Positions 35,043-44,260 of a stretch of DNA of 64,000 bases are shown here, piece after piece. The notes below the pieces were generated by a model. That model had not been told where the DNA came from, ran no database searches, and worked only from the letters and a program-made list of their open reading frames with translations. Every line of letters begins with the position of its first letter. The stretch's first letter is position 1. The stretch covers positions 1-64,000 of the forward strand of contig JANYLK010000225.1 in assembly GCA_025357875.1 (NCBI GenBank), written 5' to 3'. Source of the stretch: Granulicella sp. (lineage in GTDB: Bacteria > Acidobacteriota > Terriglobia > Terriglobales > Acidobacteriaceae). The translations under genes were made by a program, and so were the position numbers.

Positions 35043-36173
35043 ATGAGCCGAGCGCTGGAGTTGGCGCTGGCGACGGTGGGTCATGCGTCTCCGAATCCGC
35101 AAGTGGGCTGCGTGATCGTACGCGACTCGGGCATCGTTGGCGAGGGTGCACATCTCTACGACGACCTCGACCATGCGGAAATTGTTGCGTTGAAGCGGGC
35201 TGGCGATCGGGCTCGCGGGGCGACGGCGTACGTCACACTGGAGCCATGCAGTCACCAGGGACGGACAGGGCCTTGTGCGGATGCGCTCATCGCGGCGGGG
35301 GTGCGGCGAGTTGTGACCGCTACCGTCGATCCGAATCCGCAGGTGAGCGGCGCGGGCATTCGGCGTCTGCGGGTTGCCGGCGTTGAGGTTGACGTGGGTG
35401 TGATGCAGCGAGAGGCTCGCGAGATGAATGATGCGTTTGCACAATTCATACGGGCGGGCAGACCGCTAATCACGCTGAAGTCGGGGCTGTCAGCGGATGG
35501 AATGCTGGCGCCGCCTGCCTCCGCGCGTACGAAACAACAGCCGTACTGGCTCACTGGCCCGGAGGCTCGTATCGAAGTGCAGCAGATGCGGCACTGCGCC
35601 GACGCGGTCCTGACGGGCATTGGGACAGTGCTGGCAGATGATCCTGCCCTGACCGATCGTTCTGGGATCGTCGGGTCAGACGGGCGAATGAGACGACGGC
35701 CTTTACTGCGCGTCGTGCTGGATTCGCAACTCAGAACGCCATTGGTTTCGAAGCTTGTTCGTACTGCGAGTGGAGATGTGCTGGTGCTGTGTAGCGCTTC
35801 TGCCAGTCCTGATCGGGTTGGTGCGCTGGAGACAGCGGGGGTGCAGGTCAAAAGGGTTACGTCGAAGGATAGGTGGCTGGATTTGCGCGTGGTGCTGGAT
35901 GTGCTTCGTGAGAGAAAGATTTTGAGTGTGCTGCTGGAGTGCGGCTCTGAGTTGAACGGAGCATTCCTTGCTGATGGGCTGGTAGACAAGGTAGCGCTGT
36001 TTTATTCGGAGAAAGGACTTGGCCATGGCGCGGTGCCGTTCGCAACCGGGCTAGGCTCTCCATTTGCACTTGAGAAGGAGATGCAGCAGGTGACACGGAG
36101 GAAATTCGGAGCCGACACGCACGTGGCCGGGTATCTGCGTGACCCGTGGGGCGACCCCGCAGTCACCCTTTAG
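35043..36173 (+). CDS. ribD: Bifunctional riboflavin biosynthesis deaminase/reductase
   Basis: RibD deaminates and then reduces the pyrimidine intermediate of riboflavin synthesis. It has 376 residues from ATG 35043. The deaminase domain shows the zinc ligands in DHAEIVAL (about residues 42-49) and EPCSHQGRTGPC (about 68-79). The reductase domain (about 142-370) shows TLKSGLSADGML, LTGIGTVLADDP and the LLECGSELNGAFL region. The true start may be about 10 codons upstream (35013), because conserved residues precede this ATG. The riboflavin synthase gene ribE lies 0.4 kb downstream. Confidence 0.94.
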   Translation: MSRALELALATVGHASPNPQVGCVIVRDSGIVGEGAHLYDDLDHAEIVALKRAGDRARGATAYVTLEPCSHQGRTGPCADALIAAGVRRVVTATVDPNPQVSGAGIRRLRVAGVEVDVGVMQREAREMNDAFAQFIRAGRPLITLKSGLSADGMLAPPASARTKQQPYWLTGPEARIEVQQMRHCADAVLTGIGTVLADDPALTDRSGIVGSDGRMRRRPLLRVVLDSQLRTPLVSKLVRTASGDVLVLCSASASPDRVGALETAGVQVKRVTSKDRWLDLRVVLDVLRERKILSVLLECGSELNGAFLADGLVDKVALFYSEKGLGHGAVPFATGLGSPFALEKEMQQVTRRKFGADTHVAGYLRDPWGDPAVTL

Positions 36174-36271
36174 CAAATCAATTATTGCAGCTGTTTTGCT
36201 GATCCGTACGTGTGCGGCAGCCTTGATATGCTTGTGGGATGCACGGAGAAATCGTATGTTGAGGAATCGAG

Positions 36272-36577
36272 ATGACTGATTCGTGGACAGAGATTTCGCG
36301 TCGAGAAATGATGAAGGCAGGAGCGCTTGCGGCTGTCGGGTAGACAATCGGACCGACGCTGTTGAACGTTGGGACTAAGACGCAGAAACCGACGAAAGAC
36401 AGCATTGAGCAGTGGGGAATCTTTGAAGCTTCGTATGTAGGGCAGGAAAATGGTAGTCCGTTCGCCAATATGGAGTTTGGCACAACCTTTATGCAAGGTA
36501 CAAAGTCGATTGCGCTATCTTGCGATCCGCGTGGTGCGGGTATGAGGGTACCCGATGTTGTGGCGGCGATGCGCTAG
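36272..36577 (+). pseudogene. Relic of a Tat-exported DUF5060 protein
   Basis: A frame from ATG 36272 (GAGGA 6 bases upstream) reads a Tat-like signal start (SRREMMKAGALAAVG), then an in-frame TAG (36341-36343), then 78 more residues to a TAG at 36575. The part after the stop resembles DUF5060, a domain at the N-terminus of some secreted glycoside hydrolases (QWGIFEASYVG, SPFANMEFGTTF). The catalytic part that should follow is absent and ribE begins 10 bases later. It is read as a truncated, nonsense-containing remnant. Confidence 0.7.
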
Positions 36578-36586
36578 GCTAGAAGT

Positions 36587-37252
36587 ATGTTTACGGGATT
36601 GATTGAAACGACGGGTGAGGTGATTTCGTTTGTGCCAGGCGCGGGCGCTGCGCGGCTAACGATTGCGGCTCCGCGAATTGCGGGGCGCTTGCGGACGGGC
36701 GACAGCGTGGCGGTAAACGGGGTCTGCCTGACTGCACTGAGGATCGACCTGGATGCGTTTCCTCCACGTTTCACTGCGGATCTGGCAGCGGAGACTATCG
36801 CGCGAACGACGCTCTCGCGGCTTGGGCCTGGGTCGGTGGTGAACCTCGAATCACCAACGCCGGCTGGCTCGCCACTAGGTGGGCATGTGGTGCAGGGGCA
36901 TGTGGATGGAGTGGGGACTCTGATCGGTCTGGACCAAGTGTCGACTGGAGTGGCAGCGAGCGATTGGGTGATGAGGCTCCGAATACCGGAGAAGCTAATT
37001 CGGTACGTGGTGGAGAAAGGGTCAATTGCGGTGGAGGGTATCAGCCTAACAGTTGCAGGCATCGCAGGCGACGAGATATGGATTGCTATTCTGCCACATA
37101 CGTATAGAGCAACCAATTTGCGTTCACTCACTTCGGGGATGGACGTGAACCTCGAAGTAGATGTGATGGCTAAGTATGCAGAAAGCCGCGAGCGGGAGCA
37201 GGCAGGAAAGACCAAACTCACCGTGGAGTATCTACTGGCTAACGGATACTAG
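36587..37252 (+). CDS. ribE: Riboflavin synthase alpha chain
   Basis: A 221-residue lumazine-binding enzyme that dismutates two 6,7-dimethyl-8-ribityllumazine molecules to riboflavin. It has two tandem lumazine-binding beta barrels: the first from MFTGLIETTGEV (residue 1) with VAVNGVCLTA (about 45-54), the second with GGHVVQGHVDGVG (about 100-112) and the repeated VEGISLTVAG motif (about 150-159). The tail is highly charged, as usual. It is close to ribD but separated by a pseudogene. Confidence 0.95.
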   Translation: MFTGLIETTGEVISFVPGAGAARLTIAAPRIAGRLRTGDSVAVNGVCLTALRIDLDAFPPRFTADLAAETIARTTLSRLGPGSVVNLESPTPAGSPLGGHVVQGHVDGVGTLIGLDQVSTGVAASDWVMRLRIPEKLIRYVVEKGSIAVEGISLTVAGIAGDEIWIAILPHTYRATNLRSLTSGMDVNLEVDVMAKYAESREREQAGKTKLTVEYLLANGY

Positions 37253-37379
37253 CAAACGGACAAAATAATTTTCTGTGGTAAGTTGCTTTTTCTCTATTAA
37301 TTACGAGCTTGCTGCACATTTTTTGTTGCAATTTGCATTTGTACGAAAGGTGCGTTAAGGCGAATATAAGGCGAAGACT

Positions 37380-38441
37380 ATGCCTTCCGCCCTCACCATC
37401 CGTTTACAAATCGAAGCTGCTTTGGCCGACAGGATTCCGTCGGCGCTGACGCCGGGCCCACGAATTCTGCGGCCAATGATGCCCACAGGCATCGATTCTG
37501 TGGACGAGCTACTCGGAGGTGGGCTACCGGTAGGCGCGCTGACCGAAATGATCGGAGCAGAGTGTACAGGTCGCACCTCGCTCGCGCTTTCGTTTGCAGC
37601 GCAAATTACGAGAGTGGAGAAGGTTTGCGCATGGGTAGATGTGTCGAACGCGTTGAGTCCGGAATCTGCCGCAGCCTGCGGTGTGGACTTGGCTCGTCTT
37701 CTCTGGGTGCGATGTGGAGTGGCGTCTGCGAAGCAGGGACCGCAACACTCAGAGAGCTTCACGCTTCCTGAGAAGTATAGGGTACCGCCAACGGTGAAGA
37801 AGGGACTGCATGGAGGAGGAATGGGCTCCCATCCACGCGGCGAGGCTAAGGGCATGGACGATGCGGTGAGTGGTTTGCTGCGGCCAGCCGTTATGACGGC
37901 GCGATGCGCGGAGTCGCAGCGCAATGTGCGGGCAGAGAATGAGGTGTTCAAACCTATTGCGCGCGAGCAATTTACTTCTGAACCGATACTGCGCAGCAGC
38001 GGTGCAAGTGGGCATGGTAGGCCGTGGTCGCGCATTGAACAGGCACTAAAGGTAACCGATCTGCTGCTGCAAGCCGGGGGATTTGCCGCGATTGTGTTGG
38101 ATATGGCCAGTATTGCGCCGGAACATGCATTGCGAATACCGTTGGCGACGTGGTTTCGCTATCGTGCGGCTGCGGAGAGAACACAGGCCAGCGTTCTTCT
38201 GCTGACGCAATATGCATGTTCAAAAAGCAGCGCGGGACTGGTGCTGCGGCTTACGAGTAAAGATCCGCTTAATGAAGGGACGACGGTGCTTGCGGGATTT
38301 AATCGCCGGGTCGAAGTATCGCGGCAGCGATTTGCGCAGGTTTCGGCGGGTCCTGAAAAAGTGGTATCCATTCGCAAACCTCCGCAGCGGGCGGGTATCG
38401 CGACGTGGCGCAGCGAGACTGCGTGGGTGGGACGGCGATGA
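37380..38441 (+). CDS. imuA: ImuA-like RecA-fold protein
   Basis: A 353-residue RecA-like protein, the first gene of an ImuA-ImuB-DnaE2 mutagenesis cassette. Seen: the fold start GIDSVDELLGGGLPVGALTE (about residues 38-57), a P-loop-like GAECTGRTSLAL (about 60-71) and a Walker-B-like strand AAIVLDMASIAP (about 237-248). The middle (about 125-205) is low in conservation. It works with ImuB and DnaE2 in translesion synthesis after DNA damage. ATG 37380 follows an AT-rich 127-base spacer that should carry the promoter; I cannot identify a LexA box. The last 4 bases overlap imuB. Confidence 0.82.
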   Translation: MPSALTIRLQIEAALADRIPSALTPGPRILRPMMPTGIDSVDELLGGGLPVGALTEMIGAECTGRTSLALSFAAQITRVEKVCAWVDVSNALSPESAAACGVDLARLLWVRCGVASAKQGPQHSESFTLPEKYRVPPTVKKGLHGGGMGSHPRGEAKGMDDAVSGLLRPAVMTARCAESQRNVRAENEVFKPIAREQFTSEPILRSSGASGHGRPWSRIEQALKVTDLLLQAGGFAAIVLDMASIAPEHALRIPLATWFRYRAAAERTQASVLLLTQYACSKSSAGLVLRLTSKDPLNEGTTVLAGFNRRVEVSRQRFAQVSAGPEKVVSIRKPPQRAGIATWRSETAWVGRR

Positions 38442-39964
38442 ATGGACAGCGAGAACTTTACGTGTGCCTATATGCGAAGGAATTTCCAGCGCAGGCGATG
38501 TTGCGACTGAGACCGGAGATACGAGAGAAGGTAGTTGTTGTGATGGAGGGTGAGCCGCCCTTTCAGACTGTGTGCTCGATGAATGGGAAGGCGCACAGGA
38601 TGGGCGTTGAGTGCGGGATGACGCGGGTCGAGGTGGATATATTTGATTCGGTCACCTTCCTGATGCGTTCGATGCCAGAAGAGGCTGCAGCCAGGACAGC
38701 GCTGCTGGAATGTGCAGGCACGTTTTCTCCGCGTGTTGAGGATCAAAGCGATCGAGGCGAATTTCTCTGCGTGATTGATATTGAGGGGATAGAGAAGTTA
38801 TTTGGGGTGCCGCAAGCAATTGCGCAGAACTTGTTGCAGCGGATGCGGGCGCTTGGCGTGATTGCGTCAGTCGCAGTAAGCAGCAACTTCCACACTGCGA
38901 TCTGCCATGCACGTGCGAGGCCAACACAGACGGCAATCATCGCGCAGGGAAACGAAACTCTAGCTTTGGCTCCGCTCCCAATTGCCGTGCTTGATTTATC
39001 TGAGGAACACACTGCGACATTTACGTCGTGGGGCATTTGCACGCTTGGCGCGCTGGCTGAGCTTCCTGAGAATGAATTGGTGGCCCGATTGGGACAGGAA
39101 GGGAAGCGGCTTCGCCAATTGGCTCGCGGGGAGCTTCCGCATCTATTTGTTTCAATGGAGACGGAGTTCCGCCTGCAAGAGCGTATTGAACTGGATGCCC
39201 CGGTTGAATTGCTAGAGTCGTTGTTGTTCGTGGTCGGCGTAATGTTGGAGCAGCTGATCCTGCGAGCGACGTCGCGGGTTCTGGCGATGGCCTCAGTCAC
39301 GATTGCACTAACTTTGGAAGGTGGTGAATCGCATGTGCGAACGGTGCGGCCCGCACTGCCGAACAATGACCGGCAACTCTGGATCAAACTGATTCATCTC
39401 GATCTGGAGGCGCATCCCCCGCAGGCTGCGATTGTGTCGCTTGTGTTGACTGCTGAATCAGGCAACACGAGTAAAGTGCAACTCGGGCTATTCTCTCCGC
39501 AGCTTCCAGAGCCGATGAGGTTGGATGTGACGCTGGCGCGGATTCGAGCAATTGTTGGCGAGGACTGCGTGGGACGGGCGGTGCTGACGGATACGCATCG
39601 GCTAGACAGCTTCCGTATGGAGCCTTTTACAATTTCATCTCCGCAAACATCGTATTTGATGCTAGCACGGAGTAGTGAGTCGGATAAATCTCCTGCGGCG
39701 GGGCGGCAACTTCGGTCGATAGAAAAAGTTGTGGTCACATTGCGCAGGCTACAGCCGATAGCATTTGAGTTCCGCAATCGACGGTACCAGGTTGAGTGCG
39801 CCTATGGTCCTTGGCTGACATGCGGCGAATGGTGGAATCCAATGCTGTGGAACGAAGAGCAATGGGACCTGATTGCGCGGGCTGACGATGGAGATCTTTT
39901 TTGCTGCTGCCTGGTGCGCGATCTGGTGCAGAGTTCGTGGCAGATGGTGGCGTTGTATGACTGA
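38438..39964 (+). CDS. imuB: ImuB, Y-family polymerase-like protein
   Basis: A 508-residue Y-family DNA-polymerase-like protein. In this family ImuB is usually catalytically inactive and acts as an adaptor linking DnaE2, the beta clamp and ImuA. Seen: the N-terminal Y-family region (LYVCLYAKEFPAQAML; VVVVMEGEPPFQTVCSMN), the VASVAVSSNFHTAICHARA type segment near residue 150 and a helix-hairpin-helix-like LCT LGALAELPENELVARLG segment near 205. ATG 38438 overlaps the imuA stop by ATGA, and the 3' end overlaps dnaE2 by 8 bases. Confidence 0.88.
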   Translation: MNGQRELYVCLYAKEFPAQAMLRLRPEIREKVVVVMEGEPPFQTVCSMNGKAHRMGVECGMTRVEVDIFDSVTFLMRSMPEEAAARTALLECAGTFSPRVEDQSDRGEFLCVIDIEGIEKLFGVPQAIAQNLLQRMRALGVIASVAVSSNFHTAICHARARPTQTAIIAQGNETLALAPLPIAVLDLSEEHTATFTSWGICTLGALAELPENELVARLGQEGKRLRQLARGELPHLFVSMETEFRLQERIELDAPVELLESLLFVVGVMLEQLILRATSRVLAMASVTIALTLEGGESHVRTVRPALPNNDRQLWIKLIHLDLEAHPPQAAIVSLVLTAESGNTSKVQLGLFSPQLPEPMRLDVTLARIRAIVGEDCVGRAVLTDTHRLDSFRMEPFTISSPQTSYLMLARSSESDKSPAAGRQLRSIEKVVVTLRRLQPIAFEFRNRRYQVECAYGPWLTCGEWWNPMLWNEEQWDLIARADDGDLFCCCLVRDLVQSSWQMVALYD

Positions 39965-42900
39965 CCGATATGTGGAGTTGCATGCAGCGAGCGCCTTCAG
40001 CTTTCTCGAAGGCGCGTCCCAACCAGAGGAGCTAATCAAGCGTGCGGCGGTGTTGGAAATGCCTGCGATGGCTCTGCTGGATCGCAATGGGGTATACGGT
40101 TCGGCGCGATTCCATACGAGTGCGAAGCGAAATAACGTGCGTGCCCATGTCGGGGCAGAGGTTGCGATTTCTAATTTCGGTGCGCGACTGGCACCGGCCA
40201 CATGGCTTCCAAATCAGAACCCGGTGGAGCCTGCGCGGCTGCCATTATTGTGTGAGTCACAAATGGGTTATCGCAATCTTTGCCAGATGGTTACGCACTT
40301 CAAGATGCGGGAAAAAGGGAAGTGCGAAGGCACCGCGACCCTGGAGGATTTGCAGCAGTACTCATCTGGGTTGGTATGCCTGACGGGTGGCGACGAGGGA
40401 CCCTTGGCCGCGGCATTAGCGAACGGTGGTGAGGAAGCTGGACGCAAAGTAGTGGAGCGGCTGGTTAGGATCTTCGGAAGAGAGAGCGTATATGTCGAAA
40501 TACAACGCCACCAGGAACGTGAAGAGGAGTGGCGCAATCAAATTGCGTTACAAATCGCACGATCTTTGAAGCTCCCTGTACTCGCGACCAATGGTGTTCG
40601 GTACGCGACTGAATATGAGCACGAGGTTCTCGATCTGTTTACAGCGGTTCGGAATCACACCGATCTGGATCACGCTGGGCGTCTTCTCACGTATAACCGT
40701 CAGCGGCATTTGCGTAACACGCATGATATGACGGCGCTGTTTCGTGATGTGCCTAATGCAGTGGTGAACACGCTGGAGTTGTCTTCACGTTTGCAATTTG
40801 AGTTAGACGATCTAGGTTATAAGTTTCCACGCTACCCAGTTCCCGCAGGCGAGACTATGAACAGTTTTCTGCGCAAGCGGGTAGACGAAGGATTAATGCG
40901 ACGGTATGGGCCGAAGAACGATCGCGGGTTGATGGAACGTGCAAAGAAGCAGGTGGAGCATGAACTAACACTGATTGCACGGCTTGGCTTCGAGGGATAC
41001 TTCCTTATCGTTTGGGACGTCGTGCAGTTCTGCAAGTCACATGACATTCTTGTGCAAGGGAGAGGCAGCGCAGCGAATTCGGCGGTTTGCTATGCACTGG
41101 AAATTACGGCGATCGATCCGGTTGGTATGGAGTTACTCTTCGAGCGGTTCCTGAGTGAGAATCGCGGCGAGTGGCCGGACATCGATCTTGATCTGCCGTC
41201 TGAAGGCAAGCGCGAACAGGCGATTCAATACATTTATCAGAGATATGGTGAGCTTGGCGCGGCAATGACGGCGAATGTGATCAGCTATCGTGGTAAGTCC
41301 GCTGCGCGCGAGGTAGGCAAAGCGCTGGGTTTTGATCCTGACTCACTGGCTCGACTGTCAGGGTTAGTAAGCCAGTGGGAGTGGCGCGGTAAGACGGATA
41401 CGATGGCGCACTCGTTCCATCACGCTGGATTCGACCTAGAGCATCCGCGCATTGCCAAATATCTTGAGCTTTGCATGCGGATTCAGGACTTGCCGCGGCA
41501 CCTTGGGCAGCACTCTAGCGGCATGGTGATCTGCCAAGGCCAATTGAATTGTGTAGTGCCGCTGGAGCGCGCATCCATGCTGGGGCGCACAGTGGTGCAG
41601 TGGGACAAGGAAGACTGCGCCGACATGGGCATCATCAAGGTTGATCTTCTTGGCCTTGGCATGATGGCTGTGCTCAAGGATTGCATCGAACTGATCCCTC
41701 AGCATTACGGAGAGCGAATTGATCTGGCCCAACTGCCAGAGGACGAGGAAGTCTACAAAGTGCTGCAGCGGGCAGATACCGTAGGCATGTTTCAGGTGGA
41801 AAGCCGCGCACAGATGGCGTCTCTACCACAGAATTTTCCGACTAAGTTTTACGACCTTGTGGTGCAGGTTGCGATCATCCGCCCCGGGCCGATTGTCGGG
41901 AAGATGATGCACCCTTACATGCGGCGTCGACAGAAGAAGGAGGAGGTGACCTATCCGCATCCTTCGCTAATTCCGGTGTTAAAACGCACGCTCGGCGTGC
42001 CGTTGTTTCAGGAGCAACTGCTGCGCATTGCAATGACTGTAGCGAATTTTTCTGGCGCTGAGGCGGAGGAACTGCGCAAAGCTGTGGGGATGCGGCGCTC
42101 ATGGGAGCGAATGAAGAATCTGGAAGCAAAGCTCAGGGCCGGCATGGCGGTGAACGGGCTCGATGCAAAGACCCAGGACACGATTGTGGAGAACATCAGT
42201 TCGTTTGCGCTGTATGGATTTCCTGAATCGCACGCTGCTAGTTTTGCGCTAATTGCCTACGCCTCTGCGTACATAAAGGTGAAATATCTCGCTGCGTTTA
42301 CATGCGCCATTTTAAATAATCAGCCGATGGGATTTTATATGCCTGCGGTACTGGTGAAAGATGCACAGCGCCACGGCCTACGAATTAGGCCCATTGATGT
42401 GCAGATGTCGGACTGGGCTTGCACAATTGAACACGAGGGCGATGGCTCGCTTTCGATGCGTATGGGGTTGGGTTATGCGAAGGGACTACGCAAACAGGCT
42501 GGAAATGCGGTGGTCGAATCGCGCAAATGCTCTGGTCCCTTTCGCTCGGTAGAAGATCTTGCGATGCGTGTGTCGATGCTTAGCCGCAAGGAGCTTACAT
42601 TGCTGGCGCGGGTTGGAGCCCTGAACGTGCTTGATGGAGTCGAGCACCGCAGAGATGCGCTGTGGCAAGTGGAACGCGCAGGCAAGATGGAAGGTCCGTT
42701 GCTGAGCCAGAACAGAGAATGCCTACAGGATGTTACTGCGACGTTCCCATTGCGACGGATGAACACCGAAGAGAGACTGGTAGCTGACTACGCTGGAACT
42801 GGGCTTACTGTCGGGAGACACCCAATGCATTACCGGCGGCAAGAATTGCGACGGCAAGGCGTTCTATCCGCTGAAGAGTTGAAGCGCTGCAAAGATGGCG

Positions 42901-43145
42901 AGTTTGTGTCCGCGGCCGGATGCGTGATTGCGCGACAGCGTCCCGGTACAGCTAAGGGTTTTATATTCCTCTCAATGGAAGACGAGACAGGAATCGCGAA
43001 TGTCATTGTCACTCCAGATCTATACGAACAGGAGCGGATGACGGTGGTTAGCGCTAAATTCTTGTGGGTTGAGGGATTATTGCAGAATCAGGATGGCGTG
43101 ATTCACGTGAAGGCGCGGCGGCTGTCAGCACTAGGCGCAGTATAG
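39957..43145 (+). CDS. dnaE2: Error-prone DNA polymerase III alpha subunit DnaE2
   Basis: A 1062-residue C-family polymerase of the DnaE2 type, the translesion polymerase of the ImuA-ImuB-DnaE2 mutasome. It has an N-terminal PHP domain (YVELHAASAFSFLEGAS, residues about 5-21), the palm with GRGSAANSAVCYAL (about 366-379) and the catalytic acidic motif WPDIDLDLPSEGKRE (about 405-419), PRHLGQHSSGMV near 515, the KVDLLGLGMMAVLKD region near 562 and a C-terminal OB fold. ATG 39957 overlaps imuB by 8 bases. Compared with DnaE1 it is shorter, as the family should be. Confidence 0.95.
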   Translation: MTDRYVELHAASAFSFLEGASQPEELIKRAAVLEMPAMALLDRNGVYGSARFHTSAKRNNVRAHVGAEVAISNFGARLAPATWLPNQNPVEPARLPLLCESQMGYRNLCQMVTHFKMREKGKCEGTATLEDLQQYSSGLVCLTGGDEGPLAAALANGGEEAGRKVVERLVRIFGRESVYVEIQRHQEREEEWRNQIALQIARSLKLPVLATNGVRYATEYEHEVLDLFTAVRNHTDLDHAGRLLTYNRQRHLRNTHDMTALFRDVPNAVVNTLELSSRLQFELDDLGYKFPRYPVPAGETMNSFLRKRVDEGLMRRYGPKNDRGLMERAKKQVEHELTLIARLGFEGYFLIVWDVVQFCKSHDILVQGRGSAANSAVCYALEITAIDPVGMELLFERFLSENRGEWPDIDLDLPSEGKREQAIQYIYQRYGELGAAMTANVISYRGKSAAREVGKALGFDPDSLARLSGLVSQWEWRGKTDTMAHSFHHAGFDLEHPRIAKYLELCMRIQDLPRHLGQHSSGMVICQGQLNCVVPLERASMLGRTVVQWDKEDCADMGIIKVDLLGLGMMAVLKDCIELIPQHYGERIDLAQLPEDEEVYKVLQRADTVGMFQVESRAQMASLPQNFPTKFYDLVVQVAIIRPGPIVGKMMHPYMRRRQKKEEVTYPHPSLIPVLKRTLGVPLFQEQLLRIAMTVANFSGAEAEELRKAVGMRRSWERMKNLEAKLRAGMAVNGLDAKTQDTIVENISSFALYGFPESHAASFALIAYASAYIKVKYLAAFTCAILNNQPMGFYMPAVLVKDAQRHGLRIRPIDVQMSDWACTIEHEGDGSLSMRMGLGYAKGLRKQAGNAVVESRKCSGPFRSVEDLAMRVSMLSRKELTLLARVGALNVLDGVEHRRDALWQVERAGKMEGPLLSQNRECLQDVTATFPLRRMNTEERLVADYAGTGLTVGRHPMHYRRQELRRQGVLSAEELKRCKDGEFVSAAGCVIARQRPGTAKGFIFLSMEDETGIANVIVTPDLYEQERMTVVSAKFLWVEGLLQNQDGVIHVKARRLSALGAV

Positions 43146-43253
43146 TGACCACCCAACCGCACGACTTCGCTGCCAAACCCGCAATGTCGGAAAGACGTCG
43201 CCTCACACCTGGAATGCAGCCCCTTGAGAAACGATAGGTGAAAGGTCCTCGAC

Positions 43254-44246
43254 TTACTTCTTGTTCGTCGCAAAGACGCTTTTAATACGAAAGATCAACT
43301 TAAGCCTTGCTGCTAACGTAGGTTTAGTCGTTTTTCCAGTGTTCGAGGTTGTGTGGGCAAATGGGGAAGTGCTCTCAGGTGGGTTGAGCTTTAACTCAGG
43401 AGCCGTCGTACCGGCGACTGAAGTAGTACTGCCCTCGGCCGTTCGGTCTCGAGCAACGTCTGTCCGCGAGCCGCTTGTAGGAAGAGCATTGTGAAACTTT
43501 GATGGGAGTGAAACGGTATCGACCCACTGAACGATCAGAGAGATTCGCCGATTGGATGGATCAAGCGGATTAGCCGGGACGCGCAGCATCTGGTCCGCAT
43601 ACCCTCTCACCTGCGAGATCTGATTTGGGCCCACACCACCCTGTCGCAGGAGTCGCCGGGCCGAATTAGCGCGGTCCGAAGATAGCTCCCAATTCGTATA
43701 TCCAGTAATGGTCGAGTAGTTTTGCGCATCTGTGTGCCCTTCAATAAGCAATCGGTTCGGCAGAGCTTTGAGCTGGGCAGAGAGCAGGTTGAGCAGTGCG
43801 ACGCCGTTCTCACTTAGTTTAGGGCTTCCACTCTCAAAAAATGTTCCGCCTTTATCCTCGATTAATTCGATCTTGAGTCCTTCACCGGTAACGGTAATAT
43901 CGATCTGCTTGGATAGCTTGGTCAGATCAGCCTGCTTTAGGATCGCCTTCTCGATCTCCTCCTTCAGTTTTTCAACATTCTGCTTGTCGATTGAGATGCT
44001 TTCTCCGGAGCCCAGATTCAGAGTGCCCGTCTGCTTTCCGTTACTGCTTGGATCGTTAAAATACCCAGCTACAGCTTTCTTAATCTGCGGCGAAGTATTT
44101 AAGAGCCAAAGGACAATGAACAGCGACATCATTGCCGTCACGAAGTCTGCATACGCCACCTTCCATGCGCCTCCGTGGTGGCCGCCATGCGAGACCTTTC
44201 TCTTGATGACGATGATCGGTCGAGCATTTTTTGCGTCGAGTGCCAT
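43254..44246 (-). CDS. motB: Flagellar motor stator protein MotB
   Basis: A 330-residue MotB. It has a basic N-terminus, one membrane segment (about residues 32-50) holding Asp34 in AYADFVTAMM, the proton-carrying residue, and a C-terminal OmpA/peptidoglycan-binding domain (about 150-275) with LLIEGHTDAQN and SSDRANSARRLL. A Ser/Thr-rich tail of about 60 residues follows. It is translated 14 bases after motA, and together they form the stator that drives rotation. It is the last gene of the motility operon and converges on dnaE2. Confidence 0.95.
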   Translation of the reverse strand: MALDAKNARPIIVIKRKVSHGGHHGGAWKVAYADFVTAMMSLFIVLWLLNTSPQIKKAVAGYFNDPSSNGKQTGTLNLGSGESISIDKQNVEKLKEEIEKAILKQADLTKLSKQIDITVTGEGLKIELIEDKGGTFFESGSPKLSENGVALLNLLSAQLKALPNRLLIEGHTDAQNYSTITGYTNWELSSDRANSARRLLRQGGVGPNQISQVRGYADQMLRVPANPLDPSNRRISLIVQWVDTVSLPSKFHNALPTSGSRTDVARDRTAEGSTTSVAGTTAPELKLNPPESTSPFAHTTSNTGKTTKPTLAARLKLIFRIKSVFATNKK

Positions 44247-44260
44247 GGCGAAGCCTTCTC

